The position numbers and the translations under genes were made by a program. Of a stretch of 64,000 bases of DNA, positions 47,666 to 56,533 are shown one piece after another. The number at the start of each line of letters is the position of its first letter. The first letter of the stretch is position 1. The notes below the pieces were generated by a model. The model was not told the DNA's origin, did not search any database, and worked only from the letters and a program-made list of their open reading frames with translations. The stretch comes from Rhizophagus clarus (lineage: Eukaryota > Glomeromycota > Glomeromycetes > Glomerales > Glomeraceae): the NCBI GenBank assembly GCA_015698045.1, contig BLAL01000315.1, positions 825,703 to 889,702 of the forward strand, read 5' to 3'.

Positions 47666-49170
47666 ATGCATAAGGATAAAAAGCAAAAAAGAAAAATAAA
47701 TGATGATCAAAGTGAGCTTTCTTCCATTGGAACTCAAAGGGTATAAGAAAAGGTGGCTTGTACTACTGAAAACAAATTCTCAAAAATGTTGTCTAGTAAG
47801 TAACGAATCTCTGATACATACAAAAAATTATTATTATAACTATTAACTATTTCTAAAAAAAGAAGCGAGCAGCTCTACTTTTACTCTGACCACTTCTACA
47901 CTACCTACACCTTCCCGCAGAAAATTAATTGAGCCAACTTTAACTGACCTTTCTCAAAGCACCCAAAGCACCCAAAGCACGCTCTCTCAAAGACGATCGT
48001 CTGATTCAATTATTGATATCACATCAATGGATATCGAAGATAATAGTAGTTCAGTTGAACATGAACATTCGGTTGAACGCAATACTCACATTAGTGATCA
48101 TGATTATGACACTTCGCCAGCACTTGCTGGAGAAACCGATAGCTCTCACGTCACTCTGAAAGATTTTAATTATTCGATTACCTTAATCGATAAAAAAATT
48201 AACGCGTTATACGAGATCTGTAGATTTATCAGTTCCTAACAGCAAGAAAATTCAAAATTGTTGAATAAGCTTGTTGCGCTTGATGAACTATCTGATGGTT
48301 TTTGGAATGTAAGTTATTTGAATCGATTATTTAAGAAATGTTATAGTTTTTGAAACTAATTAAAAGTGAGTTCTTTTACAGCGTGCTTATAAAGAAGTCG
48401 TTAAAAAACTTCTACCAGATGTATTGTTTCCCACCCATATTGAATATTGAGATGCGTTAGAAGAATATCTCTTCGTTCACGTGAGCCATTTCATCGAAAA
48501 TATCAGAAGAAACAGCTGAGTCTCTTTATTTGGCGATAAAATATTTGCGAAAGTGAGTGAGATCCCAATTTTTAACGATATTTAAATAGGATACTGAATA
48601 TTTTTTATAATTTTATAGATTAAGAACAAAGGTCGAAGCAAAAGAAATGATATCGCAGCACATATCCGTAATGCAATGTTCGCTACATTCGGCGAAGATT
48701 GATTAGAATGTATTGATAATAACACATCTCCAGTAAAAATCACTGAGTGGAAAAACAGTGAAAAAACTAGAAAGGCGTACGAGGAACTTTTCACGAACTA
48801 CGAACTCTTGTCAAAAATCGGTTACTCGGTTTTCAGATCGCACAAAGAAGAAGAATTGTCAACCATGTATTGTGCGTAGATTCTCTTTATATGTGACATT
48901 CTATTAAATCTGAAGAGCTATAGAATTAAATGTAATGATAGGTCCGTTACAAGACGCATGCATGCATTTTTGGTAAATGTCTTCAATATTTTGAAATTCA
49001 ATTTTGGGACATTTTATATAAATTATTAATATACATCTGTAAATATTATTTATTAATTAATAGCGAGCTTTTGAAAAAAATAGTCCTGCTATGCCGCAAA
49101 TGATGGAAGAAATCGCAGAAGCTGAAGAAAAAGAGGCTGAAGAAGCTGCAAAATAAAAGAAATAAAAGGA
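47666..49170 (+). pseudogene. Decayed multi-exon gene of unknown function
   Basis: From ATG 47666 the frame encodes a basic head (MHKDKKQKRKINDDQSEL) with an early TAA. After an intron come a serine/threonine-rich stretch (TLTTSTLPTPSRRKLIEPTL) and an acidic region, then KDFNYSITLIDKKINALYEI with a TAA shortly after (48237). Later exon-like pieces follow: 48382-48560 (AYKEVVKKLLPDVLFPTH), 48618-48880 (RNDIAAHIRNAMFATFGED, SEKTRKAYEELFTNYELLSK) and 49065-49160 (MPQMMEEIAEAEEKEAEEAA). Stops occur in at least four pieces. The layout is that of a fungal gene with short introns. I do not recognise the family. It ends about 450 bp left of the Polinton-like element. Confidence 0.45.
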
Positions 49171-49639
49171 AAGTCAAGAAAATCGAATTCTTCTACAAAT
49201 GGAAGGCGAAACAACAATTGATGACGATGAAGAATATGATGATTTTGTAAGTCAGAAAGTTGAAAATAGCAAAGTTTTGGATTATTTCGCATTTTTCCAA
49301 TTAAATCTTATATTTCTTTATAGTTCTCTAATCTGGACTATCGATTTGGTAGAAACTGAATTAACATTAGTTTTAGTATTATTTTTTTTTTTTTAAAGTA
49401 GAGTTTTTGTTAATTATATTTAAATATTTGGTTGTATAATCTAATATTATTATGGTAGAATTACTAATAGCTAGTATATTTTGTATAACTAATTGCTAAA
49501 AGTTATAATAAAAAATTGATAATAATCGTATAAAAAAAACAATAGTCATGACTTGTTAATAATATTATTATTTTGAAAAATTTCGCAGATTTATTTTTGA
49601 AAAATTTCGCAGGTTTTTTTGTGCTTGCAGATCTGCGCA

Positions 49640-50255
49640 GTCGTCGGTGCCGGGCGAAGCCCAGCGGTGGCTAAAGCCCCTATACATCCCCCCTCCGTGG
49701 GGAAACCCTACCAGATCCCCTTCCAGTTAGCCTTCCAGCGCCTTACGGCGCGTCTCTAACAATACCATAGATAAATACCATTTCCCCCGGTACAACCTCC
49801 TATATATACCCCTCGTACCAACTTCGTACCAGTTCTCGTACCAGAAAACATATCAAATAACCATCAAAATCACAAAATAAAGGCAAAATCATACACAATA
49901 ATGGTTTGGTACAATGGTACGAAGACAATTTCCAAAAATATTATCCAACTCCAGACATTATACATATATACCCCCATACATATCGTATAATATAAAACTT
50001 TTTGGAAAAAATTCTCAGACCAATGCACCAGATCCAAAAGTATCAATTTTACATTTCTAAAGCCTTCAGAACGCCAATTTCACTATTTTCCTGGTACAAA
50101 AAGTGGTCAGAATTTGGTACGGTGAAAAATCCTGCTCTTTGTACCAAAATATTGGGTATATATAGCATCACTTCTTGTACCAACTACCTATATATACCTA
50201 CTCGTACCAAATCCCTATGCCTCCCAATAGCATACAAATATACCTGAAAAAAAAA
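49640..50255 (+). repeat. Left terminal inverted repeat
   Basis: It starts GTCGTCGGTGCCGGGCGAAG and ends in TACCTGAAAAAAAAA, just before the helicase promoter region. The outer 120 bp are unusually GC-rich for this window (GGCTAAAGCCCC, CCTTCCAGCGCCTTACGG). The rest contains more than ten GTACCA/TGGTAC motifs, several as CTCGTACCA or TTTGTACCA. It differs from the right copy at only a few positions (for example AGACC/GGACC near 50020 and ATAGC/ATCGC near 50162). The 81-codon frame at 50002-50247 is present in both copies. Confidence 0.95.
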
Positions 50256-50263
50256 TCATAATT

Positions 50264-50302
50264 AAACATAGTCCATATATAGGTATCAAAAAAAAATAAA
50301 TT
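50264..50302 (+). promoter_or_regulatory. Shared promoter-like module upstream of the helicase gene
   Basis: ATTAAACATAGTCCATATAT continues as AGGTATCAAAAAAAAATAAA, about 35 bp before the helicase ATG. Almost the same block (ATTAAATATAGTCGATATAT, AGGTATCCAAAAAAAAATAA) precedes the minus-strand gene at 61274. A weaker match, AATTGAATATAGCCTATACT, lies at 55293-55312 before the 2-cysteine-adaptor gene. Recurrence before unrelated genes of the element suggests a promoter; this is inference. Confidence 0.5.
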
Positions 50303-50335
50303 AAACAAAACTTGTAGTAAAGTATCTAACTAACA

Positions 50336-52666
50336 ATGAGTAACCAAAGCCAATCACACAAAGCGTCTCATAATCAATTCTTCTTAGCCACACCTACTCG
50401 AGAATTTAGTAGCAAAACTCTTAGAAAGTACTTATATTCAGCTAAGTCTTTTCAAGAGCTTGCACCTGCTAAAGAGTATCTGATAAGTTACTTTGCACGT
50501 AGTGATATAGGTGTATATAAGTGGTTTCCAAAAAATCAAGTTTTCAAGCATTATTCTCAAAAAGTTGCTGAAGATTCTTTTATCCAAAGTGATACTGTAC
50601 AATTCAAAGATAATGAAGGAAAGGTAGTTGATACATTTAATATTCAGGCTTGGTTCTTTAGAAATACCCCATTCTTTATTCCTCAAGTGAACCAATTTCA
50701 GCCTAAAATATATCGTGATACAGATGGTGGATACTATATCAATGAATTTGCTGGCTTTCTTCATCCTAATCCACCTCCATTTTATGAATTTAATCAAGAA
50801 ATTCGTGATCAGGTAAAGCTAATTATCAATCATATAGAAGAAGTGCTTTGTTCATCAGATAAAAGGCAAGCTTATTATATGAAAAATCTGGTCATGCGTA
50901 TTGCTATTGGTCAAAAGATGCAAAAAACAATGTTTCTATACTCAGGTCCAGGAACAGGTAAAACAATGCTTACATGGTTTCTTCGTGAAAGAGTTCTTGG
51001 CCCAAAAATTACTATGAAAACTGCAAATGAACGAATTATTACTGGGCAGTTTAATAAAGAGCTAGAAGGTAAGTGCTTATTAATTTTAGAAGAAATGTCT
51101 AATTCCAAATCCACAGACTGGATTACTTTTGCAAATCGCCTTAAAGACTTTATAGATAGCGACACTCTAATGATAGAAGAAAAGTATAGGACACCTTATC
51201 CTGTTACCAATATTACAAATCTAATAATTAACAGTAATAATAGCAAGACTATTCGGCTAGATAGAAATGACAGAAGATATTTCATTCCAGATATCTCAGA
51301 AAAGTACGTTAATAATGGTATTGGTATGGACCACTATTATGCTCCATTAGATTCGGCTATAAAAGATCCAGAAGTTGGTAAAGCCTTTTATTCTTATGCA
51401 TTAGAATATGTAAAGCTTAACCCAGATTTTGATGAACGTAAGATCCCTATGACAAAAACTAAACTAATGATGATAAATAGAGATATCAATAAAGTTCACG
51501 AATTCATTAAAGAAAAATATATAATCCAGTATAGAGATTTAGATGAATCCTCATCTGTATTATATCATGATTTTAAAGCTTGGTTTGCTACATATGCCGG
51601 TTCTAATAAAAAGCCCCCCACTGTACAGGAATTTACTCGTGCAATAGGAGAGCTTGGAATAAAAGCTAAACAAAAGAGAATTGGAGATCGAAAAGCTAAT
51701 AAAAGACTCCAATGGTATTCAGCTCCATATGCTGATCTTTATACCACATTTATGAAAAAGAATATGATAGACGAAGCTGAAAATATTGATATACCTGAAA
51801 GTTGTGAAGAATCTGAAGTCCCCCCTGATATTCCACCTGAAAGACTTCCTAATTCTATTTGTGAGCAGGAGGAAGTAATGGATTCTCAGTCAGAACAAGA
51901 GGAGACAGAAGACCAACCTGTTACTTCAGAATTCGTTGAAAACTTAATAGATAACTTCATAACAGAACTAAATACTCTTATACCACCTTCGGCTAAGTCA
52001 GAGGAAGAATCAGAGCCAAAGCAAGAACCAGAGACAGAGCCAGAACCATACGGAATACCTGATTCTTCTAAACCAATCGAACCATCTATATCACAAGAAG
52101 TATCAAAGTCAGTTCAAAAAGTTGATCCAGATCCCATGCTTAAAATGAATACCACCAAATATTGGGAATGGATAGATAGACATAAATATGACTACATAAA
52201 GCCCTGGTATAAGAATTCTCGTGATGAAATGATAAATGAGCTATATTCTACAGCCAAAGAATGCTGGGCTAAATATTACGAAGATGATCAATATGACTGG
52301 GAATTGCTCTTAGCCGAATTGGAAGAATTTGATAATGTTGTAAGAAGAGATAATCTGTATCTCGTCCGATTTGGCGATGCCATAGATAAGCTAAAAGAAT
52401 GGATCAAATATAATGATGAGGTGGATAGGCACATAAAATACGTAGAACTTGCTGACTATCTAAGAAAATACATTGAGAATAAGGAAACCGTATTTGTAGA
52501 ACCTCCTTCTGGCTATAAAGTTGCAAAATTACAACCACAGATAATAGAATGCCATAGCACAATAAATGAACGTGAATGTATGGAGGCCAATGGTGAGGAA
52601 TACGAATCAGATTATAATGATGGCTTATCTGATGATGGCTTATTTGATGATATTAATCAATTATAA
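50336..52666 (+). CDS. Superfamily 3 (D5-like) DNA helicase
   Basis: The product has 776 residues and starts at the first ATG after the left TIR. Residues 190-320 form an SF3 AAA+ core: Walker A GPGTGKT (204-210), Walker B CLLILEE (247-253), sensor-1 strand TNLIINSNN (294-302) and the arginine-finger segment RNDRRYF (310-316). The roughly 190 residues in front show no primase catalytic motif that I can recognise. The last 250 residues have an acidic, proline-rich linker (EPKQEPETEPEPYG) and a helical tail rich in Trp and Tyr. SF3 helicases unwind replication origins in DNA viruses and some Polinton-like viruses. Next to a DNA polymerase gene, this is the likely replicative helicase of the element. 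The reading frame is uninterrupted. Confidence 0.92.
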   Translation: MSNQSQSHKASHNQFFLATPTREFSSKTLRKYLYSAKSFQELAPAKEYLISYFARSDIGVYKWFPKNQVFKHYSQKVAEDSFIQSDTVQFKDNEGKVVDTFNIQAWFFRNTPFFIPQVNQFQPKIYRDTDGGYYINEFAGFLHPNPPPFYEFNQEIRDQVKLIINHIEEVLCSSDKRQAYYMKNLVMRIAIGQKMQKTMFLYSGPGTGKTMLTWFLRERVLGPKITMKTANERIITGQFNKELEGKCLLILEEMSNSKSTDWITFANRLKDFIDSDTLMIEEKYRTPYPVTNITNLIINSNNSKTIRLDRNDRRYFIPDISEKYVNNGIGMDHYYAPLDSAIKDPEVGKAFYSYALEYVKLNPDFDERKIPMTKTKLMMINRDINKVHEFIKEKYIIQYRDLDESSSVLYHDFKAWFATYAGSNKKPPTVQEFTRAIGELGIKAKQKRIGDRKANKRLQWYSAPYADLYTTFMKKNMIDEAENIDIPESCEESEVPPDIPPERLPNSICEQEEVMDSQSEQEETEDQPVTSEFVENLIDNFITELNTLIPPSAKSEEESEPKQEPETEPEPYGIPDSSKPIEPSISQEVSKSVQKVDPDPMLKMNTTKYWEWIDRHKYDYIKPWYKNSRDEMINELYSTAKECWAKYYEDDQYDWELLLAELEEFDNVVRRDNLYLVRFGDAIDKLKEWIKYNDEVDRHIKYVELADYLRKYIENKETVFVEPPSGYKVAKLQPQIIECHSTINERECMEANGEEYESDYNDGLSDDGLFDDINQL

Positions 52667-52741
52667 GAGCTAGTTATTTTATTTTTTCAAATATATTAAC
52701 AAAAAATTAGTAATTAAATAAATACTATATATTTCAAAGAA

Positions 52742-54580
52742 ATGTTTTCAAGACTAGTTCGTCATTTACCAAATAGGCCAGATATCATAGAAGTTAAGTT
52801 TAGTGGCCGACAGTTCTCTAGAGAAAGAATTGCAAATCTTGATCAAAAACTTAAAGCCCGATATCCAGGCAAACAGTTTCAAATCCTACTTCCTTATGAG
52901 AATTGGAAGCCTGGTCAATGGACTACAAATGGAGAAGACGCTAATCTTTTCTCCTTACTTGATCACTATGATGCAAGTCAATTGCCACCTGACAGTGGTG
53001 ATCCAGAGCGATTTGATAACTTTATCATTTATATGAGGGATTCACCGGCAGTATCAGGTGGATGTGGCGATACAAATGATTGTCTTTATCAGTGCTTAAA
53101 AATGGCTTATGGCTCTTATTCGAATATGCCTCAAAGTATTGAAAAGCCTGAGTACATTAAAGATTATCTAAATTTGGCACGAGATGATCCTATTCCAATT
53201 GCCTGTATTGAAAAAATAGAACGATTAGCTCGAAGTATTGCTATCAATGTTGTAGGTGATCATACCTATATCTCTAAGAGTCCAGCACAAAGAAGAATAA
53301 CCCTTACTCTCACTAATGGACATTATTCCCTCACTCTTAATCCAGATAGAAAACATCCCAGCTTTGAATGTAAAAGGCCAAAAAAGCCTATAACTTATCG
53401 GAAGAATGAAGTAAAAGATACTGTTGAAATATATAATGGAAAGGCAATTAAGTTTATTACCGTCCAGCAATTTCAAAAACTTAAGTTTAGCAAAAACTAC
53501 TCTTTCGTTCCAGCTAAACGTCAAGAATCATTGGAAAAGGCATATATCAGAATTAATACTGAACGAGATGCCTTTTTACAGGAGACGAAAAAGCTAGGCA
53601 TCCCAATTGATATATTATTACTTGATTGGAACATAAAGAAAACGGCTTTATGGTTATTCGAAAAATTAAGTGTAGGTATTCCTGCTAATGAACATCTTGA
53701 TGCACTTGAAGCACAATGGATAAGTAAAGCAATGATGGGAGGAATTATCTGGGCACAAAATAACTGGAAAGGATATGGAAGAAGTTACGATAAAACAAGT
53801 CTTTATCCTAGTATTCAGCAATCAGCTTTAAACTTTCCTATCGGTAAAGGTAAGTTTCAGATTTTAAAAGACTTTACTAACCATCGAGGATATAGCCATT
53901 TTGGAATATTTTGTGCAAGTATTGAAAAAAAGGATACCCCACTATTTCGATATAATTATCATAATGTATATACTCATATTGATCTTACACGTGCCAGAGC
54001 TCTTGGTCTCCAAGTTACATTAATTCAGGATGGAGTCTCTAATGCTCTTATTTATGAAAAAGAAACTCGAATTCGAGGCAGTGTAATCTTTGGAGAGTAT
54101 GTAGATTTTCTCTTAAAAATTAAAAATCAAGGTGGTATCGCTAGCCAAGTAGCTAAAAGAATTCTTAATACACTATGGGGTGCACTTTGCCAAAGAAAGA
54201 AAACATACAAAACTCTTACAACATCGAGTAAATCTTTTGACTTTCCAGATGGTGAGGTATTAGACTCGATTGTACCAATAGGAGAAGAGCAGTGGAGATT
54301 CCAGTTTACGAATCCAGGTAATCCCTTTAAAGGTGAATACCCTAGAATTGCTCCATTCCTTCTAGCACATGGTCGAAAGTTTATTTCTGAAATGGTACAA
54401 CCCTATGTGGATAAAGTCAGACGTATTCATACTGATGGGTTCATTCTAGAAGAAGACGTTAACTCTTCTCCTCTTATAGCCTGTGCTAAAGATGCATTTA
54501 AGACTCTAAAAGCTCTAAAATTCGAAAAAGAAGGAGAGTGTCATGTAAAAAATGCCAACCAAGTGGTATGGACCGTATAA
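52742..54580 (+). CDS. OTU-like protease / family B DNA polymerase fusion
   Basis: The product has 612 residues. Residues about 100-200 resemble an OTU cysteine protease: SGGCGDTNDCLYQCLKMAYG holds the Asp (110) and Cys (114), and TNGHYSLTL holds the His (194). The C-terminal half is a family B polymerase palm: motif A SYDKTSLYPSI (D350), motif B KRILNTLWG (K472, N476), motif C IHTDGFIL (D565) and a KNANQVVW tail (603-610). In motif C the usual DTDS is HTDG, so the first Asp is His. A 3'-5' exonuclease domain with its DIE motif is not visible, and the protein is much shorter than ordinary Polinton polymerases (around 1000 residues). The polymerase would copy the element, possibly protein-primed. 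The fused OTU might process element proteins or remove ubiquitin; that is a guess. Confidence 0.88.
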   Translation: MFSRLVRHLPNRPDIIEVKFSGRQFSRERIANLDQKLKARYPGKQFQILLPYENWKPGQWTTNGEDANLFSLLDHYDASQLPPDSGDPERFDNFIIYMRDSPAVSGGCGDTNDCLYQCLKMAYGSYSNMPQSIEKPEYIKDYLNLARDDPIPIACIEKIERLARSIAINVVGDHTYISKSPAQRRITLTLTNGHYSLTLNPDRKHPSFECKRPKKPITYRKNEVKDTVEIYNGKAIKFITVQQFQKLKFSKNYSFVPAKRQESLEKAYIRINTERDAFLQETKKLGIPIDILLLDWNIKKTALWLFEKLSVGIPANEHLDALEAQWISKAMMGGIIWAQNNWKGYGRSYDKTSLYPSIQQSALNFPIGKGKFQILKDFTNHRGYSHFGIFCASIEKKDTPLFRYNYHNVYTHIDLTRARALGLQVTLIQDGVSNALIYEKETRIRGSVIFGEYVDFLLKIKNQGGIASQVAKRILNTLWGALCQRKKTYKTLTTSSKSFDFPDGEVLDSIVPIGEEQWRFQFTNPGNPFKGEYPRIAPFLLAHGRKFISEMVQPYVDKVRRIHTDGFILEEDVNSSPLIACAKDAFKTLKALKFEKEGECHVKNANQVVWTV

Positions 54581-54615
54581 TTAAATATTTTTTCCTTAGA
54601 TGTAGAAGTTCAAAG

Positions 54616-55050
54616 ATGGAACATGACGACTCATTCCCATTCACAAACAAGCATCCTAGTTTTATCGAGCCAGAAATGTATCTGGCCGAAATTATAAAAG
54701 CTTTAAAAGGTGTCATATTGGCAGGTTTACAAGATGGATACGGTAAAGAAAGTTATCTTATAAAGAACCACGTAAACTATATTAAGAAAATAGAATCTGC
54801 CAACAATCCAGAAGGCTATATTCGTTATACAGCTAAGAAATTATTGCCAAATAAAGAATCGCATGCTGAGAAGGTTGCTATGATTCGAGCAAAGTATTCA
54901 CATAATCCAGATCTTGCTTTTAGAATTATAAAGGTCTATGATTTATATAAACATATTCCTAAAGAAACTAAAGAAGTACCACCTAGACGTAAACTTACTG
55001 AAGATGAAGCTGAGGACGTCTTAGATGAACTTCTTGGTAATAAGCTATAA
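54616..55050 (+). CDS. Small helical protein of unknown function
   Basis: The start is taken at ATG 54616 (MEHDDSFPFTNKHPSF), giving 144 residues; the same frame is open further back to 54538 and there overlaps the polymerase gene, but without an ATG. It looks all-helical (MYLAEIIKALKGVILAGLQD, IRYTAKKLLPNKESHAEKVA, RIIKVYDLYKHIP) with an acidic end (TEDEAEDVLDELLG). No known motif was found. Because it follows the polymerase at a distance of 35 bp on the same strand, it may act in replication, for example as a terminal-protein or accessory factor. That is inference from position only. Confidence 0.75.
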   Translation: MEHDDSFPFTNKHPSFIEPEMYLAEIIKALKGVILAGLQDGYGKESYLIKNHVNYIKKIESANNPEGYIRYTAKKLLPNKESHAEKVAMIRAKYSHNPDLAFRIIKVYDLYKHIPKETKEVPPRRKLTEDEAEDVLDELLGNKL

Positions 55051-55082
55051 ATTTATTATTAAAAATTTTGTGCAAATACTGA

Positions 55083-55260
55083 TGACGAAGTAACTTTGTC
55101 ACTAGGCATTTTTCATTTTTTGCATAAAAGGCTGATGACGAAGTAACTTTGTCACTAGGCAATATTAAAAATTTTGTGCAAAGGCTGATGACGAAGTAAC
55201 TTTGTCACTAGGCAATATTAAAAATTTTGTGCAAAGGCTGATGACGAAGTAACTTTGTCA
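55083..55260. repeat. Four hairpin repeats with 53-bp period
   Basis: The palindrome TGACGAAGTAACTTTGTCA (9-bp stem, single central base, one G-T pair) occurs at 55083, 55136, 55189 and 55242, exactly 53 bp apart. The spacers GGCAATATTAAAAATTTTGTGC are nearly identical in the last copies. It lies in the only sizeable gap among the plus-strand genes. It could be a replication origin, a protein-binding array or a transcription-termination zone. Confidence 0.9.
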
Positions 55261-55331
55261 CTAGAGATTTTTCATTTTTAGAAAAAAATCGTAATTGAAT
55301 ATAGCCTATACTAAAGTAACAATAAAAAAAG

Positions 55332-55916
55332 ATGAGTGCTAATAGATATACTACTAATCCATTGACTGGCAGAACAATTCGTGTTGGTGGTTCGACTTTC
55401 AATCAGCTAGTTTTAGAAGCATATGATTATCTTGATAGCGGATTGGTTCGAAGAGCAACTGCACCTCCACTTTCTTCTGTAAGGGAAAGCTATCTCAATG
55501 TAGATACTGGACGTATGGTTCAATTTGGAACTAGAACGTATTATTATTTAATTCAAAGGGCTGGGTATGAAATAATAGAAGATTACTATCTTGTTCCTCC
55601 AAGATATGCAGAAATCGCACAGTCTAATCCATCTTTATTGTATATTCAAGATACTGAGGTAAGACTTGGATACCTTGAAACTGCATTTAATATAACCGCC
55701 CATCATGCTAGATGGGAACGACGTAATCCAAGTTATAGGCAAGGGGTTGAAGAAGCACGTCAATTTACTAGACAAAGAGAAAGAGAAGCACAACAAGAGG
55801 AACAATCAAGAAGGCTTGCCGAACTTAATATTGCCTTATGCAGGGAGTGCCAAATGCCTGTAAACCTTAACGAATTACCTGAAAGCGGTCTTTGTGAAGA
55901 CTGTAGTAAAGAATAA
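55332..55916 (+). CDS. 2-cysteine-adaptor-like protein with C-terminal zinc ribbon
   Basis: The product has 194 residues from ATG 55332. Near the N-terminus RYTTNPLTGRTIRVGGSTF followed by NQLVLEAYDYL has the NP-x-TGR-x-I-x-x-GG-x-T pattern of the 2-cysteine adaptor domain found in nucleocytoplasmic large DNA viruses; the cysteines themselves are absent. A second, weaker copy follows (NVDTGRMVQFGTRTYYYLIQ). After a charged helix (QFTRQREREAQQEEQ) comes a zinc ribbon CRECQMPVNL...CEDC. The domain is linked to virion or signalling proteins in giant viruses, but its role in this element is unknown. Confidence 0.7.
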   Translation: MSANRYTTNPLTGRTIRVGGSTFNQLVLEAYDYLDSGLVRRATAPPLSSVRESYLNVDTGRMVQFGTRTYYYLIQRAGYEIIEDYYLVPPRYAEIAQSNPSLLYIQDTEVRLGYLETAFNITAHHARWERRNPSYRQGVEEARQFTRQREREAQQEEQSRRLAELNIALCRECQMPVNLNELPESGLCEDCSKE

Positions 55917-55972
55917 ATATAAAAACAGGTAATTAAATAATTTCATTTTTTATGTAGATAATTCTGAAAAAA

Positions 55973-56533
55973 ATGGTTGAGCAAATTAGAAAATACTGCC
56001 CAGTTTGTGGACTTGTATTGGCCAAGCCAAGAAGAGGCCTATCTACTATCGAATTCAGACGAACTGTACAAAGATATACCGATATAGACAGCTTACATGA
56101 AAATATATATAAGCTAATCAAAATATATAGATCGGTCTCTCTAGATGATGAACTTACTTTTACCTTTACTCGAGACTATGAGGAACAGTTAAATGGTATT
56201 GAACCAGATGTTGAATCGATCAAGATTTGGCTACTCAAACGAATTAATGAGCTAGATAGGGATGTAGGAGAAAAAGCTTTATATCGATTTTTATTTGATT
56301 TATATGTAGTAGAAGGGATAAATGAACCCTTTGCCGTATTTTATGGTATGTATTGTATTGTAATAGATAATCCCTTAAGCAAAAACTTTGTTTCTCGTGC
56401 ATTGAAGGCCTTTGGCATAGTAACAAAAATGTCAAGAATGGTAATAGATGGTAAGGAAAAAAGTACTATAACTATAAATGCGACTAGAGAAGAGTTACTT
56501 GAGCTTTTTAGAAAGAATGGAATAGACTATTAA
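55973..56533 (+). CDS. Putative zinc-binding, helix-rich protein of unknown function
   Basis: The product has 186 residues from ATG 55973. The N-terminus has one CPVCG knuckle (residues 9-13); no second Cys pair is obvious. Residues 30-130 are helical, with acidic patches. The C-terminal 60 residues (PLSKNFVSRALKAFGIVTKM, then IDGKEKSTITINATREELLE) resemble winged-helix ends seen in DNA-replication or transcription proteins of large DNA viruses, but the match is impressionistic. Its end overlaps the end of the minus-strand ATPase gene by 26 bp. It may be a transcription factor; function unassigned. Confidence 0.7.
   Translation: MVEQIRKYCPVCGLVLAKPRRGLSTIEFRRTVQRYTDIDSLHENIYKLIKIYRSVSLDDELTFTFTRDYEEQLNGIEPDVESIKIWLLKRINELDRDVGEKALYRFLFDLYVVEGINEPFAVFYGMYCIVIDNPLSKNFVSRALKAFGIVTKMSRMVIDGKEKSTITINATREELLELFRKNGIDY

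Noticed and set aside
50002-50247. 81-codon ORF in the left TIR, present also in the right TIR (63163-63408, minus)
   Set aside because: Its conservation follows from the TIRs being copies. It lies over the GTACCA repeats and shows no domain, though expression cannot be excluded.
54538-54615. N-terminal extension of the small helical protein overlapping the polymerase gene
   Set aside because: The extension has no ATG; the first ATG is at 54616, after the polymerase stop codon.
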